Shown here piece after piece: positions 1-9,675 of a stretch of 64,000 nt of DNA (its first letter is position 1; every line of letters begins with the position of its first letter). The position numbers and the translations under genes were made by a program. The notes beneath the pieces were generated by a model. The model had not been told where the DNA came from, did not search any database, and was given only the letters and a program-made list of their open reading frames with translations. This DNA comes from Romboutsia faecis (GTDB lineage Bacteria; Bacillota; Clostridia; Peptostreptococcales; Peptostreptococcaceae): contig NZ_JACRWE010000001.1 of assembly GCF_014323405.1 (NCBI RefSeq), positions 248,001 through 312,000 of the forward strand, in the 5' to 3' direction.

Positions 1-3000
1 TACTTCTTCTCTATTAGCTAAAACTTCTACATCTGGATTTTCATTATAATATTTAACTTCTTTAGCCGATTTATTTGGCAATAAAACATAAGAATAATTA
101 TCTAATTCTGGATTAACTCCATGATCCACCCACATAGTTAAATAGTTATTTTCTTCAACTTCATCAGCTTGAGATCCATTTATATCCTTCCAACTACCAT
201 TTCTGTACTCTCTTAATACATTTACATTTGCTTTATTAGGAAAATAGTATCCTATATCTGTATTTTCTTTATTTCCTTTAATATGAGCCCAACTAACTTC
301 TTTTTTATAATTTTTATCTCCTATATCACTTATTTCAATATTTCCATCAACCATAAATATTTCATTTCCTGAGTCAGATAGTCTTCTATTCTCCACTATA
401 GTTTCTATATTTCTCCCCTTAGTACTTGATATTCCAGCTCCTAATGCTACTACTTCATCATCAAATGTAAACCATGACTTTTTAGCCTTTAAATCCATAT
501 CATAATCTTTGTCCTTAGACTTATCTAAGTACATCCCAGTTGCACCATATTGTCCATCTATCGTACTTCCTCCGACCCAAGATTGGCTTCCTCTTACGTT
601 ACTTCCACCTGCACCATCTTTAAGTCTTAGTGTATCTACTGTAGTTCCTGGTAATCTATATGGATCAATAGTTGGCCAAAATCCTTTTGAGTATTGTTCA
701 ATATCTCCGTTATATAAATATGTCATACCATCTGCCGTATGGAATGCCTTTAAGTTTTCTTTGTTCATATTTCCTTCATGCATATACGTCCTTGATGAAT
801 ACATACTTGTACCAAATATAAACCCCTTTCTTCTATGAACCATTCTATCCATGTTAGCAAAGTTATAGTTACCTATCAATTCTCCTCTTGATTTAACTTC
901 TTTATCCTCAACAATTTTAGTAGCTAATGCTTTAAATTCTAAATCGCCAGTCGTTTGTAATATATTTTTAGCATCATTTTCTATTATCCAGTGCTTTATC
1001 ATACCTTTCAGTTCATCTGATTTCTCTTTTGTTGCTGCTGGAATATAATACTTTACTATACTCTTCATAATTCCTTCACCATTATTAATATCTTGACCAG
1101 TAGATCTTGATATACTTCTTCCGTTTACCATATCCATCATTAATCCTTTATACATTAATGGTTCAAAAGAGTTTTCTATAACATCATAAATCATCTCAAC
1201 TTTATCTTTTGGAAGTGACCATTCAGTTCCTTCTAACATATAATTTACTTTACCTATACCTGATAAAAGTATCGCTCCATATGTTCCTGTATATGGAAGT
1301 GCTCCATGCTGTATTATAGATCCATCAGTATAAAATCCATCTCCGCTAGTTACATATTTTAACTCTGGTAGTATATCTACACTTGCTTCTTGCATTTTCT
1401 CACTGTCTTTGCCTAATATACTTTTATATATCATTACTTGGCACATATCTAATCTATTTGCACCTGTAGTTTTTGTAACAATAACACCTGGCTTAGTTGT
1501 ATTTCCTTGCCATTGATCCCTAGCATTTGGTACATAAAATGAAATAATATCTACATAATCCTTTATTTTTGATGTTGTAATGTAATCCTTAACTAAAATC
1601 ATAGTTTCAGTTATTTTTTGCGGTGATCCTATTTGCCAATCCCACCAGTTGTTGTAATAAGTCTTATTGTATCTATTTTCCATCATCCAGTCTAATCCAT
1701 ATACAGTATCTTTCATAAGATCTAAACTACCATTTACTTTCGAACCAATCAAATGATAAGCCTTTGCCATTTCTAGCAATCTTTCAAAACTTTTAGTTAT
1801 ATGATTAGAATTTGTGGTATCACTTAAATCTTCCCATAAATAGTTTTTACTTGCATCTTTATTCATAGCTTCCCAATATCCAATCGCCCTATCTACTATG
1901 CTATTGACTGAGTTCATATCACTTTCATTAACTACAGATAGTAAATCATTTGGAACTAAAGACTTTTCTATTTTTTGAGCTAACTCATCGTATATATCTT
2001 TTGTATAATTATTTACAACTAAATTAAAGCTACCTACTTCATCGCCATTGCTATTTTTAGCTACAACACGAGTGTTACCTACTTGTTTACTTATCACTAC
2101 TCCATCTTTTACTGTAGCTATATCTTCATCTTCAACCTCTAGCAAATATTGCTCATTAGAATATTGTGGATATACTTTAGATTTAACTATATAATTTTTC
2201 CCATTATCTAAACTTATTGAACTTTCTTCAAATTCAACTTTATCTATCTTTACTTCTTTAATAACATTTATATTACAACTAGCTTTTATATTTGGATAGT
2301 TTTTAAGTATTGCTGTAATAGTTGAGTGCCCTTCATTTACTCCTCTAAATTCACCATTATTTATCTCTACTACATTAATGTTACTACTTGTCCATACAAT
2401 TTCTTCATTATTGGCTTGTATTGGTCGTATTTCATAATCTAATTTACCTGTATAATTTATAGGTATTTCTAAATTAGACACTGAAAAATCTATCCCTATA
2501 GGTTCGTACTCAACTTCATCTATTCTAAAATTATCAACAGTTACAGATCCACTTGCTCCAGAATCTAAACCTGTATCAAACACCAATACCATTTTTAGTT
2601 TTACTGCTTTTGATTCTGCTTTTATTGTCGTTTTATACTCCTTCCAATCTGTTGTTCCCGATACTTTATCTATATCTATTCTTTTTAATACGTTACTTTG
2701 TGAATCAATTTGCTCTACTCTAACAGATATCCCCTTATGTGATGTATTACTACAGTTTGTTTGTAAGTTATTTGTTTTCATCCATGCGCTTATATTATAT
2801 TCTTTTCCAGGAGTTATATTTGTTTCAGTTTGAAAAAATCCAGTAGCTTGATCTAAATTAATTTTTACAGCTTTCTCTCCACTTTTAACATCATCTGTTA
2901 CTATTTCTCCTAGCATATCCTTTTTGGAACTCGTATGTCTTCTTATATCCCACTTTTGTGGTTTTTCTCCTTCTTTCCAAAATGTGGCGAATGAATCACT

Positions 3001-3192
3001 TATAGTATGTAACTCTTCAAAGTCTCCATTTATGTCTAATAACTTGTATTCGCTTATACGTCCGTCTGATAAAACTTTATCCCCAGAGTCATCTTCTTTA
3101 GCATTAACAGGTGATGCCGCTATTAAATTGTTGATTATTAATACCGCAGCTAAACTAGTACATATCCCTCTTTTTTTTCTAATTATTTTCAT
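1..3192 (-). CDS. secreted polysaccharide lyase family 8 (hyaluronate lyase-like), 3' end outside window
   Basis: Starts at ATG 3190-3192 behind a strong AGGAGGGG site; 1064 codons are visible and the frame is open at the left edge. Residues 1-31 form a signal peptide (basic start, hydrophobic core, cut after PVNA). About 45-228 is a jelly-roll carbohydrate-binding region, 230-395 two Ig-like (BIG_2 type) segments, about 400-760 the alpha/alpha barrel, then the beta super-sandwich, cut by the edge. The aromatic patch NWWDWQIG begins at N515. Catalytic residues match pneumococcal hyaluronate lyase N349/H399/Y408 with identical spacing: N579 (in TGANR), H629 and Y638. The enzyme eliminatively cleaves hyaluronan or chondroitin outside the cell. 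Exact substrate is inferred; chondroitin or xanthan lyase is possible. Confidence 0.93.
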   Translation of the reverse strand, partial: MKIIRKKRGICTSLAAVLIINNLIAASPVNAKEDDSGDKVLSDGRISEYKLLDINGDFEELHTISDSFATFWKEGEKPQKWDIRRHTSSKKDMLGEIVTDDVKSGEKAVKINLDQATGFFQTETNITPGKEYNISAWMKTNNLQTNCSNTSHKGISVRVEQIDSQSNVLKRIDIDKVSGTTDWKEYKTTIKAESKAVKLKMVLVFDTGLDSGASGSVTVDNFRIDEVEYEPIGIDFSVSNLEIPINYTGKLDYEIRPIQANNEEIVWTSSNINVVEINNGEFRGVNEGHSTITAILKNYPNIKASCNINVIKEVKIDKVEFEESSISLDNGKNYIVKSKVYPQYSNEQYLLEVEDEDIATVKDGVVISKQVGNTRVVAKNSNGDEVGSFNLVVNNYTKDIYDELAQKIEKSLVPNDLLSVVNESDMNSVNSIVDRAIGYWEAMNKDASKNYLWEDLSDTTNSNHITKSFERLLEMAKAYHLIGSKVNGSLDLMKDTVYGLDWMMENRYNKTYYNNWWDWQIGSPQKITETMILVKDYITTSKIKDYVDIISFYVPNARDQWQGNTTKPGVIVTKTTGANRLDMCQVMIYKSILGKDSEKMQEASVDILPELKYVTSGDGFYTDGSIIQHGALPYTGTYGAILLSGIGKVNYMLEGTEWSLPKDKVEMIYDVIENSFEPLMYKGLMMDMVNGRSISRSTGQDINNGEGIMKSIVKYYIPAATKEKSDELKGMIKHWIIENDAKNILQTTGDLEFKALATKIVEDKEVKSRGELIGNYNFANMDRMVHRRKGFIFGTSMYSSRTYMHEGNMNKENLKAFHTADGMTYLYNGDIEQYSKGFWPTIDPYRLPGTTVDTLRLKDGAGGSNVRGSQSWVGGSTIDGQYGATGMYLDKSKDKDYDMDLKAKKSWFTFDDEVVALGAGISSTKGRNIETIVENRRLSDSGNEIFMVDGNIEISDIGDKNYKKEVSWAHIKGNKENTDIGYYFPNKANVNVLREYRNGSWKDINGSQADEVEENNYLTMWVDHGVNPELDNYSYVLLPNKSAKEVKYYNENPDVEVLANREEV

Positions 3193-3233
3193 ACTAATCC
3201 CCTCCTAAGTTTACTTAGCTTCTATAATTTAAT

Positions 3234-3249
3234 AGCAATTTTTATACCA
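3234..3249 (-). promoter_or_regulatory. possible sigma-54 promoter of the PL8 lyase gene
   Basis: On the minus strand TGGTATAAAAATTGCT has the GG and GC dinucleotides separated by exactly 10 bases, as in -24/-12 promoters, but CAC is replaced by TAT. It ends about 42 bases before the start codon. It is weaker than the match facing GH35, so only suggestive. Confidence 0.4.
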
Positions 3250-3350
3250 TATTTTTCAAATCAGAATTATTTAATAAATATATACGTATTTATAGGTATT
3301 TTACTTAGATTCAATTTAATTACACTATAATATTTTTTCAATTTAATATG

Positions 3351-3382
3351 TGACACAAAGTACATATATTCATAAAGTGTCA
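3351..3382. promoter_or_regulatory. inverted repeat between PL8 and GH35, candidate enhancer-binding-protein site
   Basis: TGACAC at 3351-3356 and GTGTCA at 3377-3382 form a perfect 6-bp inverted repeat that extends imperfectly to 10 of 11 pairs. It lies just upstream of the GH35 -24 element and about 140 bases upstream of the inferred PL8 transcription start, a usual distance for a sigma-54 activator site. Confidence 0.5.
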
Positions 3383-3392
3383 TATATTTTAA

Positions 3393-3409
3393 TTGGCACG
3401 ATACTTGCT
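3393..3409 (+). promoter_or_regulatory. sigma-54 (RpoN/SigL) -24/-12 promoter of GH35 gene
   Basis: TTGGCACGATACTTGCT matches the sigma-54 consensus TTGGCACGnnnnTTGCT at every defined base, with 10 bases between GG and GC. The inferred start point near 3420 leaves about 20 bases before the ribosome binding site. No sigma-54 activator gene is present in the window. Confidence 0.8.
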
Positions 3410-3452
3410 TATATTAAATATATATACTTTTAATTATTGGGAGGATTATAAT

Positions 3453-5225
3453 ATGCATACATTTGAAATAAGAGAAGATTTCTATATTGATAATGAAAAA
3501 ATCAAATTAATTTCAGGTGCTCTTCATTATTTTAGAGTTATACCTGAGTATTGGGTTGATAGACTTGAAAAGTTAAAAGCTCTTGGATGTAATACTGTTG
3601 AAACATATATACCTTGGAATATACATGAACCTAAGGAGGGTATATTTGATTTTAAAGGTCAAAAAGATTTCATTAAATTCACTAAACTAGCACAAGAAAT
3701 GGGACTTTATGTAATATTAAGACCTACTCCATATATATGTGCTGAATGGGAGTTTGGAGGATTACCTGCATGGCTTTTAAAATATCCAGATATAAAAGTT
3801 AGAAGTAACTGCTGTATATTCCTAAATGCTGTTGATAAATATTTTGAGGAATTATTCAAATACATAAGACCTTTACAAATAACTCAAGGTGGACCAGTTA
3901 TTATGATGCAAGTTGAAAATGAGTATGGATCTTTTGGAAACAATAAAACATATTTAAAAAATATCAAAAATCTTATGATAAAACATGGATGTGAAGTTCC
4001 TTTATTTACATCTGATGGTGGATGGAAAGAAGTTTTAGAGGCTGGAACAATTATAGAAGAAGGTGTTTTCCCCACTGCTAACTTCGGATCTAGATCAAAA
4101 GAACAAATTGGAGCACTAGCTGATTTTATGAAAAAAAATAATATTGTAGGACCTCTTATGTGTATGGAGTTCTGGATTGGATGGTTTAATAACTGGGGTA
4201 AAGAATTTAAAAGAAGAGATGCTCAAGATGCAGCAAATGAACTAAAAGATTTATTAGATGTAGGACATGTTAATATATACATGTACCATGGAGGAACAAA
4301 TTTTGGTTTTTATAATGGATGTAGTTACCATGATGGCATCGATCCTCAAACTACAACTTATGACTATGATGCATTACTTAATGAGTTTGGAGAAATTACT
4401 GAGAAGTACAACAAATTTAAAGAAGTTATATCTAACTATGTTAAGATTCCTGAAATTAAGCTTACTACTAATATAAATAAAGTATCTTATGGTAATATAA
4501 AACTTTCTAATAAAGTAAGTTTATTCAGTACATTAGATAAATTAGCTAAACCAATATATGATGAGAATACTTTAAATATGGAAGCGCTAGGTCAAGGATA
4601 TGGGTATATCTTATATAGAGCTAACGTTGGTAAAAAGAATAAATTAGAAAAGTTTAAATTGATAGGTATGGATGATAGAGCTCAAATATTTATTAATGAG
4701 AATTACCATGCCACATTATATAAAGATAACTTTATAGGTACTAATCAATCTTTAATTTTAGATAAAGAAGATGATAATATATTAGATATATTAGTTGAAA
4801 ATTTAGGAAGAATTAACTACGGTGCTAGCTTAGTATCACCGTCTCAAAGAAAAGGTATAAAGGGTGGAGTTATGTTAGACATGCATTTCCATACTGGTTG
4901 GGATCACTACTGCCTGGAACTTAATAACATAAATGAAGTTGACTTTAATGGATATTATAAAAAAAATACACCTGCTTTTTATGAATATGAATTTGAAGTT
5001 AACCAAAAGGGAGATACATTTTTAAGTACAGAGGGATTTGGTAAAGGATGCGCCTTTATTAATGGCTTTAACTTAGGACGTTTCTGGGAAATAGGACCTA
5101 CTAATTATTTATACATACCTGCACCTTTATTAAAGATAGGAAAAAATAAAATAATTATATTTGAAATAGAAGGAAAATATAAAGATTCAATAACACTAGA
5201 TGACAAACCTTATTACACTAAATAA
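3453..5225 (+). CDS. glycoside hydrolase family 35 beta-galactosidase
   Basis: 590 residues, the usual size of bacterial GH35 enzymes without a signal peptide, so probably cytoplasmic. ATG 3453 is chosen because GGGAGGATT precedes it; an in-frame upstream ATG at 3393 lies inside the sigma-54 promoter. The N-terminal TIM barrel (about 1-330) carries the acid/base motif QVENEYG (E157 by alignment to human E188) and the nucleophile motif CMEFWIGWF (E239). The C-terminal part is beta-sandwich. It removes terminal beta-galactose from oligosaccharides. It is divergent from the PL8 lyase, which suggests a joint role in host-glycan breakdown. Family assignment is firm; the natural substrate is not shown. 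Confidence 0.95.
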   Translation: MHTFEIREDFYIDNEKIKLISGALHYFRVIPEYWVDRLEKLKALGCNTVETYIPWNIHEPKEGIFDFKGQKDFIKFTKLAQEMGLYVILRPTPYICAEWEFGGLPAWLLKYPDIKVRSNCCIFLNAVDKYFEELFKYIRPLQITQGGPVIMMQVENEYGSFGNNKTYLKNIKNLMIKHGCEVPLFTSDGGWKEVLEAGTIIEEGVFPTANFGSRSKEQIGALADFMKKNNIVGPLMCMEFWIGWFNNWGKEFKRRDAQDAANELKDLLDVGHVNIYMYHGGTNFGFYNGCSYHDGIDPQTTTYDYDALLNEFGEITEKYNKFKEVISNYVKIPEIKLTTNINKVSYGNIKLSNKVSLFSTLDKLAKPIYDENTLNMEALGQGYGYILYRANVGKKNKLEKFKLIGMDDRAQIFINENYHATLYKDNFIGTNQSLILDKEDDNILDILVENLGRINYGASLVSPSQRKGIKGGVMLDMHFHTGWDHYCLELNNINEVDFNGYYKKNTPAFYEYEFEVNQKGDTFLSTEGFGKGCAFINGFNLGRFWEIGPTNYLYIPAPLLKIGKNKIIIFEIEGKYKDSITLDDKPYYTK

Positions 5226-5258
5226 CTTATTTTATTTAGTATAATAAAGACTGAAGTT

Positions 5259-5319
5259 ATATCATATAAAAATACCTAGTGCCTACATTAAGTAGAATCT
5301 AGTTATTTTTATATGATAT
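5259..5319. terminator. long hairpin between convergent genes
   Basis: Arms 5259-5279 and 5299-5319 pair at 20 of 21 positions, with a small inner stem CTAC/GTAG in the loop. It sits between the ends of GH35 and the DUF6179 gene and can act in both directions, although no long T run follows. Confidence 0.6.
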
Positions 5320-5383
5320 ATTTCTAAAGACATAAACAAAATATCTATCAATGTATATCTATTTCAAATAAATATACTTCCTA

Positions 5384-6775
5384 TTAAATTTGATTAATCT
5401 TTTTTCCAATATAGCTAATCTTCTCATCATCAAGAGTTCTTAAAAATTCAATAAAGTACTCTGCCCATTCATAATCTCTACTAACATCATAAAAAATAAC
5501 ATCATGTAAATCTAAAGTATTCATTCTACATTCCTCATTAAATACAATCTTACTTAAAATAACTAACTCAACTTCACTTAATGATCTAAACAAATCAATA
5601 AATTCTTCACCAAATAAGCAATCACTTTTTAACATATCTATAAAATCTTTTACAGAATTTATTTTGGATTTTATAATTTCTATCTTACTATCTATACTTC
5701 TTGACTCAATGATTTCATCAACAACAATTTTAAAATCCTTATCATCAAGTCTATTTTCTTCAGCAATAATAAAACTTTTCTCAGGTTCTTCTTGTTCTTC
5801 TGTAATTACTAGTATATTTTTAATATTATTTTCTTTAATAGCACTTAATGTTCTATCGATTAGATCTTCTTTATACTTTTCTATATAACTTATTTCATTT
5901 TCATCAATTATATTTAAATCTTTTATAAGTTTATCAACAACTAAATCTATCAGTTTACTTATGTGCTTACCTAGTTTTTTTAATATCTCTTCTACGTATT
6001 TAAACTGATTTTCGCTTATATCTAAAGTCCCACTGCTATTTCTACACATAATAGAAAATATCGCATTAGTAATAGTCATCTCAAATGAGTTTATAAGCAA
6101 ATCTCTATAATCTATTTTATAGGCTTTTCCATAATAATCTAAAATCTTCTTTATATCATCTTCTTCAAAATATCTGCAAACTTTATTTTCTATATAAAGA
6201 TTCCAAAGATAATTTTCAATATAGTTAAGACCTTGAACACTCCAGTCATCAAATGCTAAGGGATAATCTATACTTCCTGGCATTTCATGAGGCTCAAACT
6301 CTATATTATAATTTTCAAAAAATCCCTTTATACCTTCTAATAAAGTATCATCATATGCTATTATTTCTGTATTTATCTTATTTTCAATTGTAGCTTCATA
6401 AAGACTTCTAGCCTTTTTAAATCTACTTTTTAAAATAAATTGACCACTTTTATACATTTGATTTATACTTTCATTTTTTATGGATTTAATACAATCCTCT
6501 ACTTCTTCAAAATTAAGTAAATATGCGTCCACTGTATACCAAATTGCTATAATAAGCTTTTCTGCTACTTCAATTTGCACAGAGCTACTTTGATTTTTTG
6601 TATATTTTAGAATAAGTTCTTTTAAAATCTCTGCTATTTCTAATTGGGTTTTGTGTAATAAGTTTTCATCTATAATACTAACTCTTAAGCACTCTCTAAT
6701 AATAGAGATTGCATATTGATTTTTGTCTAAATTTTTAGCATTGAATCTATCTTTTATTATAGTTTCTAAGTTCAC
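5384..6775 (-). CDS. DUF6179-like protein of unknown function
   Basis: 463 residues, acidic, no signal peptide or obvious membrane segment, largely helical by composition. I match it from memory to the DUF6179 family, which commonly sits directly after a DUF6323 gene in Clostridia; the arrangement here is exactly that, with only 6 bases between the two. There is no catalytic motif I can name. Residues 300-370 are rich in Glu/Asp and Lys. The pair probably works together, but no function is established. The family name needs a profile search; the gene itself is well supported by frame length and coupling. Confidence 0.65.
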   Translation of the reverse strand: MNLETIIKDRFNAKNLDKNQYAISIIRECLRVSIIDENLLHKTQLEIAEILKELILKYTKNQSSSVQIEVAEKLIIAIWYTVDAYLLNFEEVEDCIKSIKNESINQMYKSGQFILKSRFKKARSLYEATIENKINTEIIAYDDTLLEGIKGFFENYNIEFEPHEMPGSIDYPLAFDDWSVQGLNYIENYLWNLYIENKVCRYFEEDDIKKILDYYGKAYKIDYRDLLINSFEMTITNAIFSIMCRNSSGTLDISENQFKYVEEILKKLGKHISKLIDLVVDKLIKDLNIIDENEISYIEKYKEDLIDRTLSAIKENNIKNILVITEEQEEPEKSFIIAEENRLDDKDFKIVVDEIIESRSIDSKIEIIKSKINSVKDFIDMLKSDCLFGEEFIDLFRSLSEVELVILSKIVFNEECRMNTLDLHDVIFYDVSRDYEWAEYFIEFLRTLDDEKISYIGKKINQI

Positions 6776-6781
6776 TATATA

Positions 6782-7219
6782 TCACTCTCCCCCTATAAAT
6801 TTAAACTCCTTAGCAAACCTTTCAGCTTCCTCTTGAACATTGTCTATTCTACCACTATATCCATTATAAAATTTATCTAATATAGTTATAATTTCTATAT
6901 CACTTATTTCATCTAATGTTTCATTTTTTAAATAATAAAAAATCTCTTGCATATCATTAATTAACTCTACATAGTCATCCTTCTCTGTATATTGAGATGT
7001 ATATAAATTCTCTATAATCTTCTTTGTAACATCTATATCTAATTCTATTCTGCCGTAATATTTTAAAGTATCATTTCTTGAATTTATTATTTCATCAACA
7101 TCTTCTTTGCTTAGAACTAATCCATAACCTTGAGATTCATTGTTCAAATTTAATATCTCATTTTTCTGTACAGAGTGTAATTTTAGATGCATTGAACTTA
7201 GTATGACTGGTGATATCAA
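6782..7219 (-). CDS. DUF6323-like protein of unknown function
   Basis: 145 residues starting at TTG 7217-7219, with AGGAG about 10 bases upstream. The core reads YGLVLSKEDVDEIINSRNDT, then a segment with IFYYLKNETLDEISD, which fits the DUF6323 family as I remember it. It is translated just ahead of the DUF6179 gene and likely co-transcribed. An ATG at 7227-7229 is in another frame. No enzymatic motif is visible. Confidence 0.65.
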   Translation of the reverse strand: MISPVILSSMHLKLHSVQKNEILNLNNESQGYGLVLSKEDVDEIINSRNDTLKYYGRIELDIDVTKKIIENLYTSQYTEKDDYVELINDMQEIFYYLKNETLDEISDIEIITILDKFYNGYSGRIDNVQEEAERFAKEFKFIGGE

Positions 7220-7422
7220 ATTTTACCATCTCCTTTTTTTGAAATACTATTGACTTGTCACTTTTTTTGTGTTATTATAAAATTGATATATTATATCTTT
7301 TATTAACATTATAAATTCAATTGTATTACTTTTATATACTTTTGTCAACATACAATAAATAATTTTAGATGGTTTATTTTTTATGCTCAATTTTAAAAAT
7401 TATATTAATTTTTTTACAATAA

Positions 7423-7467
7423 AAAAGCAAATACCTTTTATATTTACCATAAAAAGTATTTGCTTTT
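7423..7467 (-). terminator. terminator after the YdbT-like gene
   Basis: Complementary arms AAAAGCAAATAC and GTATTTGCTTTT flank a 21-base loop; on the minus strand a T run follows. It lies 12 bases after the stop codon at 7479. Confidence 0.85.
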
Positions 7468-7478
7468 AGAAATATTAT

Positions 7479-8930
7479 TTAATTACTTATTATTTTTTTA
7501 CCCAACTTCTCAAATAAATCTTCATCATAATATCCTATAGCTCTCATATCATTACCTAAGCTAGCTAAAATATAAATTTTACCGTTACATAAATTTAATT
7601 TGCTACTAATTGGAGTCTTATGCACATTCATATACTGAATTTTTTTATATTTAATAATGCTGATTTTCTTTGTAAAAACACCAAATGAAATAATCAATTT
7701 ATCTTCACCTAAATAAATGCCTCTAGTAATATAGATCATATAAAAAATTAATAATCCACCTAAAAATATTACTAATCCTAATATAAATACATATGGTATT
7801 TTATAATTTAATCTAGTAATAAAATATAGTACAATTCCTAAAATAGTCATATATATTGTAATGTTAAAAAACCTTATTATAAGGCTCTTTTTAGATTCTT
7901 TTTGTAAAGCTATATCATCACCTAAACTAATCTCTGGAAGTAGTATCTTTATATTTTTTATAAAGTCTTCTCTATTACTAGACAGTAATATCTTAGAACC
8001 TTCAGACACATCATCTCCAACACCTATTGTAACAATATCTACACTATATCTTTTAAATATTCTAGATATTGTTGACTGTTTAATATTAATAGCATTTATC
8101 CTATTTACTGGAACAGTATATTTTCTTTTCTTAAACATTCCATAGCTTATATATAATCTATCTTCTAATCTCTTTATAGAAAATTTATGATATTTAAGTA
8201 AATTTCCTATCAGAGGTTGCAATATACCTATTCCAATAGGAATAACTGATAAACCTATTGATGATATTCCTTCTAATTCTTTTAATACTTCCGTAGTAAA
8301 TAAGAAAACTACCAAATAGAAAATAATTAGTCTTACTTGTAGACTATAAAGACAGTGCTTTATTATATCTTTTGTAGAATAAACTAAATCATATTCTATA
8401 TCATCATCTTTCATAAAATCTAATTCAGCATCACAACTTATACCTTTATTTTCATTATCAATAGACTTCGATTTTTCCATATTCATTAGCCCTAGAATAT
8501 TTTTCTTAAATTCATATGCTTTTTCTTTAGAAAAGACTATCTCAATATCTGTATCATTTGCAGTAGATAAACTATCTGTATCAATTTTAACTTTGTACGT
8601 ACCAATCATACGCTCAAAAACATTTTGATCTAAGTTAATACTTGAAATATTTTTAATTCCATAAGTATTTTCATTAGATACTATTGTATTTCTTTTAATA
8701 ATAATCGTATTTTCTTCAATACTGATATAGGTCTTGTACCAAATGAGTATATTGTATATTATTATAAAAGATAATAATACCAAAATACTCATTATTATTA
8801 TTACTCCACCTTCAGTAAGTAATACTGCTATATCATCATAACTAGAAATTGTTAATAATATAAGAAATATAAATATCCCACTTATATTTTCAAGTATAAT
8901 ACTAGGATGACATCTAAACTTTTCTCTCAT
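7479..8930 (-). CDS. ydbT: YdbT-like membrane protein with bacterial PH (bPH2) domains
   Basis: 483 residues with about three pairs of hydrophobic segments (near 14-65, 195-245, 350-400), each followed by a soluble beta-rich block typical of bPH2 (DUF304) domains, for example the block starting near 66 (YKTYISIEENTIIIKRNTIV) and the last one containing YKKIQYMNVHKTPIS. The upstream neighbour encodes a single-domain YdbS-like protein, reproducing the Bacillus ydbS-ydbT pair. The function of the family is not well defined; in Bacillus it has been linked to envelope stress and bacteriocin resistance. Symbol assigned by architecture and synteny. Confidence 0.8.
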   Translation of the reverse strand: MREKFRCHPSIILENISGIFIFLILLTISSYDDIAVLLTEGGVIIIMSILVLLSFIIIYNILIWYKTYISIEENTIIIKRNTIVSNENTYGIKNISSINLDQNVFERMIGTYKVKIDTDSLSTANDTDIEIVFSKEKAYEFKKNILGLMNMEKSKSIDNENKGISCDAELDFMKDDDIEYDLVYSTKDIIKHCLYSLQVRLIIFYLVVFLFTTEVLKELEGISSIGLSVIPIGIGILQPLIGNLLKYHKFSIKRLEDRLYISYGMFKKRKYTVPVNRINAINIKQSTISRIFKRYSVDIVTIGVGDDVSEGSKILLSSNREDFIKNIKILLPEISLGDDIALQKESKKSLIIRFFNITIYMTILGIVLYFITRLNYKIPYVFILGLVIFLGGLLIFYMIYITRGIYLGEDKLIISFGVFTKKISIIKYKKIQYMNVHKTPISSKLNLCNGKIYILASLGNDMRAIGYYDEDLFEKLGKKIISN

Positions 8931-8945
8931 AAATACCTCCTAGAA

Positions 8946-9434
8946 TTATACTTTATCAATATTGTCTAATCTTGATTTTATAGCAATTTCGTTTATCTTT
9001 TTCTTTAGAGAATTTGCTATAAATTCAGATTTATCCTCTTCTAAAAATCTAATTACTACATCTCCACCAGCAGTAGTAACAATAACTTTACCTAATTTAA
9101 AAATTCTATCAATAGGCCCTTTTTCTATTACAATTTTGTGCAATCTTTCAATAGGAACTATACTCCTTTGTATAAATAAAAAACCTTCTTTTATATCTAT
9201 AGAATCTTCAGTGATCGAATAGCTATATCTTTTATATCTAATTTTTGGTGAAATAATTAAATATATAACATCAAGCGCGACTATTACTAACATTATCATT
9301 TTTATAATATATGGTAGGCTATCCTTAAAAATCAGATAAACGACAAGCAAAATACTTGATACTATTAAAACTTGTACAAAAGTTGCTACAAACATACACC
9401 CCATTGCATTTTTGCTTATTTTTTCATGATTCAT
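8946..9434 (-). CDS. ydbS: YdbS-like membrane protein with one bPH2 domain
   Basis: ATG 9432-9434 is preferred because AAGGAGAG lies 5 bases before it; the longer frame to 9500 has no such site. 162 residues: two adjacent membrane helices (about 14-40 and 45-65) followed by a bPH2 domain with the motif RSIVPIERLHKIVIEKGPI. It is 15 bases upstream of ydbT and surely in one transcript. The role is unknown beyond membrane association and probable partnership with YdbT. Confidence 0.8.
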   Translation of the reverse strand: MNHEKISKNAMGCMFVATFVQVLIVSSILLVVYLIFKDSLPYIIKMIMLVIVALDVIYLIISPKIRYKRYSYSITEDSIDIKEGFLFIQRSIVPIERLHKIVIEKGPIDRIFKLGKVIVTTAGGDVVIRFLEEDKSEFIANSLKKKINEIAIKSRLDNIDKV

Positions 9435-9630
9435 ATTTTCTCTCCTTATTTTATTTATAAATAAATTTATATTTATATATATATTTTCAAAGAGCATCAT
9501 TATAAGATTACCTTTTTATCTCTGACTATTCTTTACCTTTATTATAACATAAGTTATTGTAATACAGTATTTTTGATACTTATACCTTTCCAGTCTCTAA
9601 AAATTCCATTTCAATCTTTAATCTAAAAAA

Positions 9631-9657
9631 GTTCTGTTAGAAAAATTCTAACAGAAC
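9631..9657 (-). terminator. terminator of the purine permease gene
   Basis: GTTCTGTTAGAA and TTCTAACAGAAC form a perfect 12-bp stem with a 3-base loop; on the minus strand TTTTTT follows. Confidence 0.92.
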
Positions 9658-9675
9658 CTTTTATACAATTCATTT

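Noticed and set aside
509..838. Plus-strand open frame opposite the PL8 lyase gene
   Set aside because: It is an antisense shadow of a clear coding frame, without a ribosome binding site or known domain. The same applies to other antisense frames, such as 9965-10672, 36474-36944 and 45697-46128.
3393..3452. N-terminal extension of the GH35 protein from an upstream ATG
   Set aside because: The extra 20 codons lie within the sigma-54 promoter and lack a ribosome binding site; ATG 3453 has a strong one.
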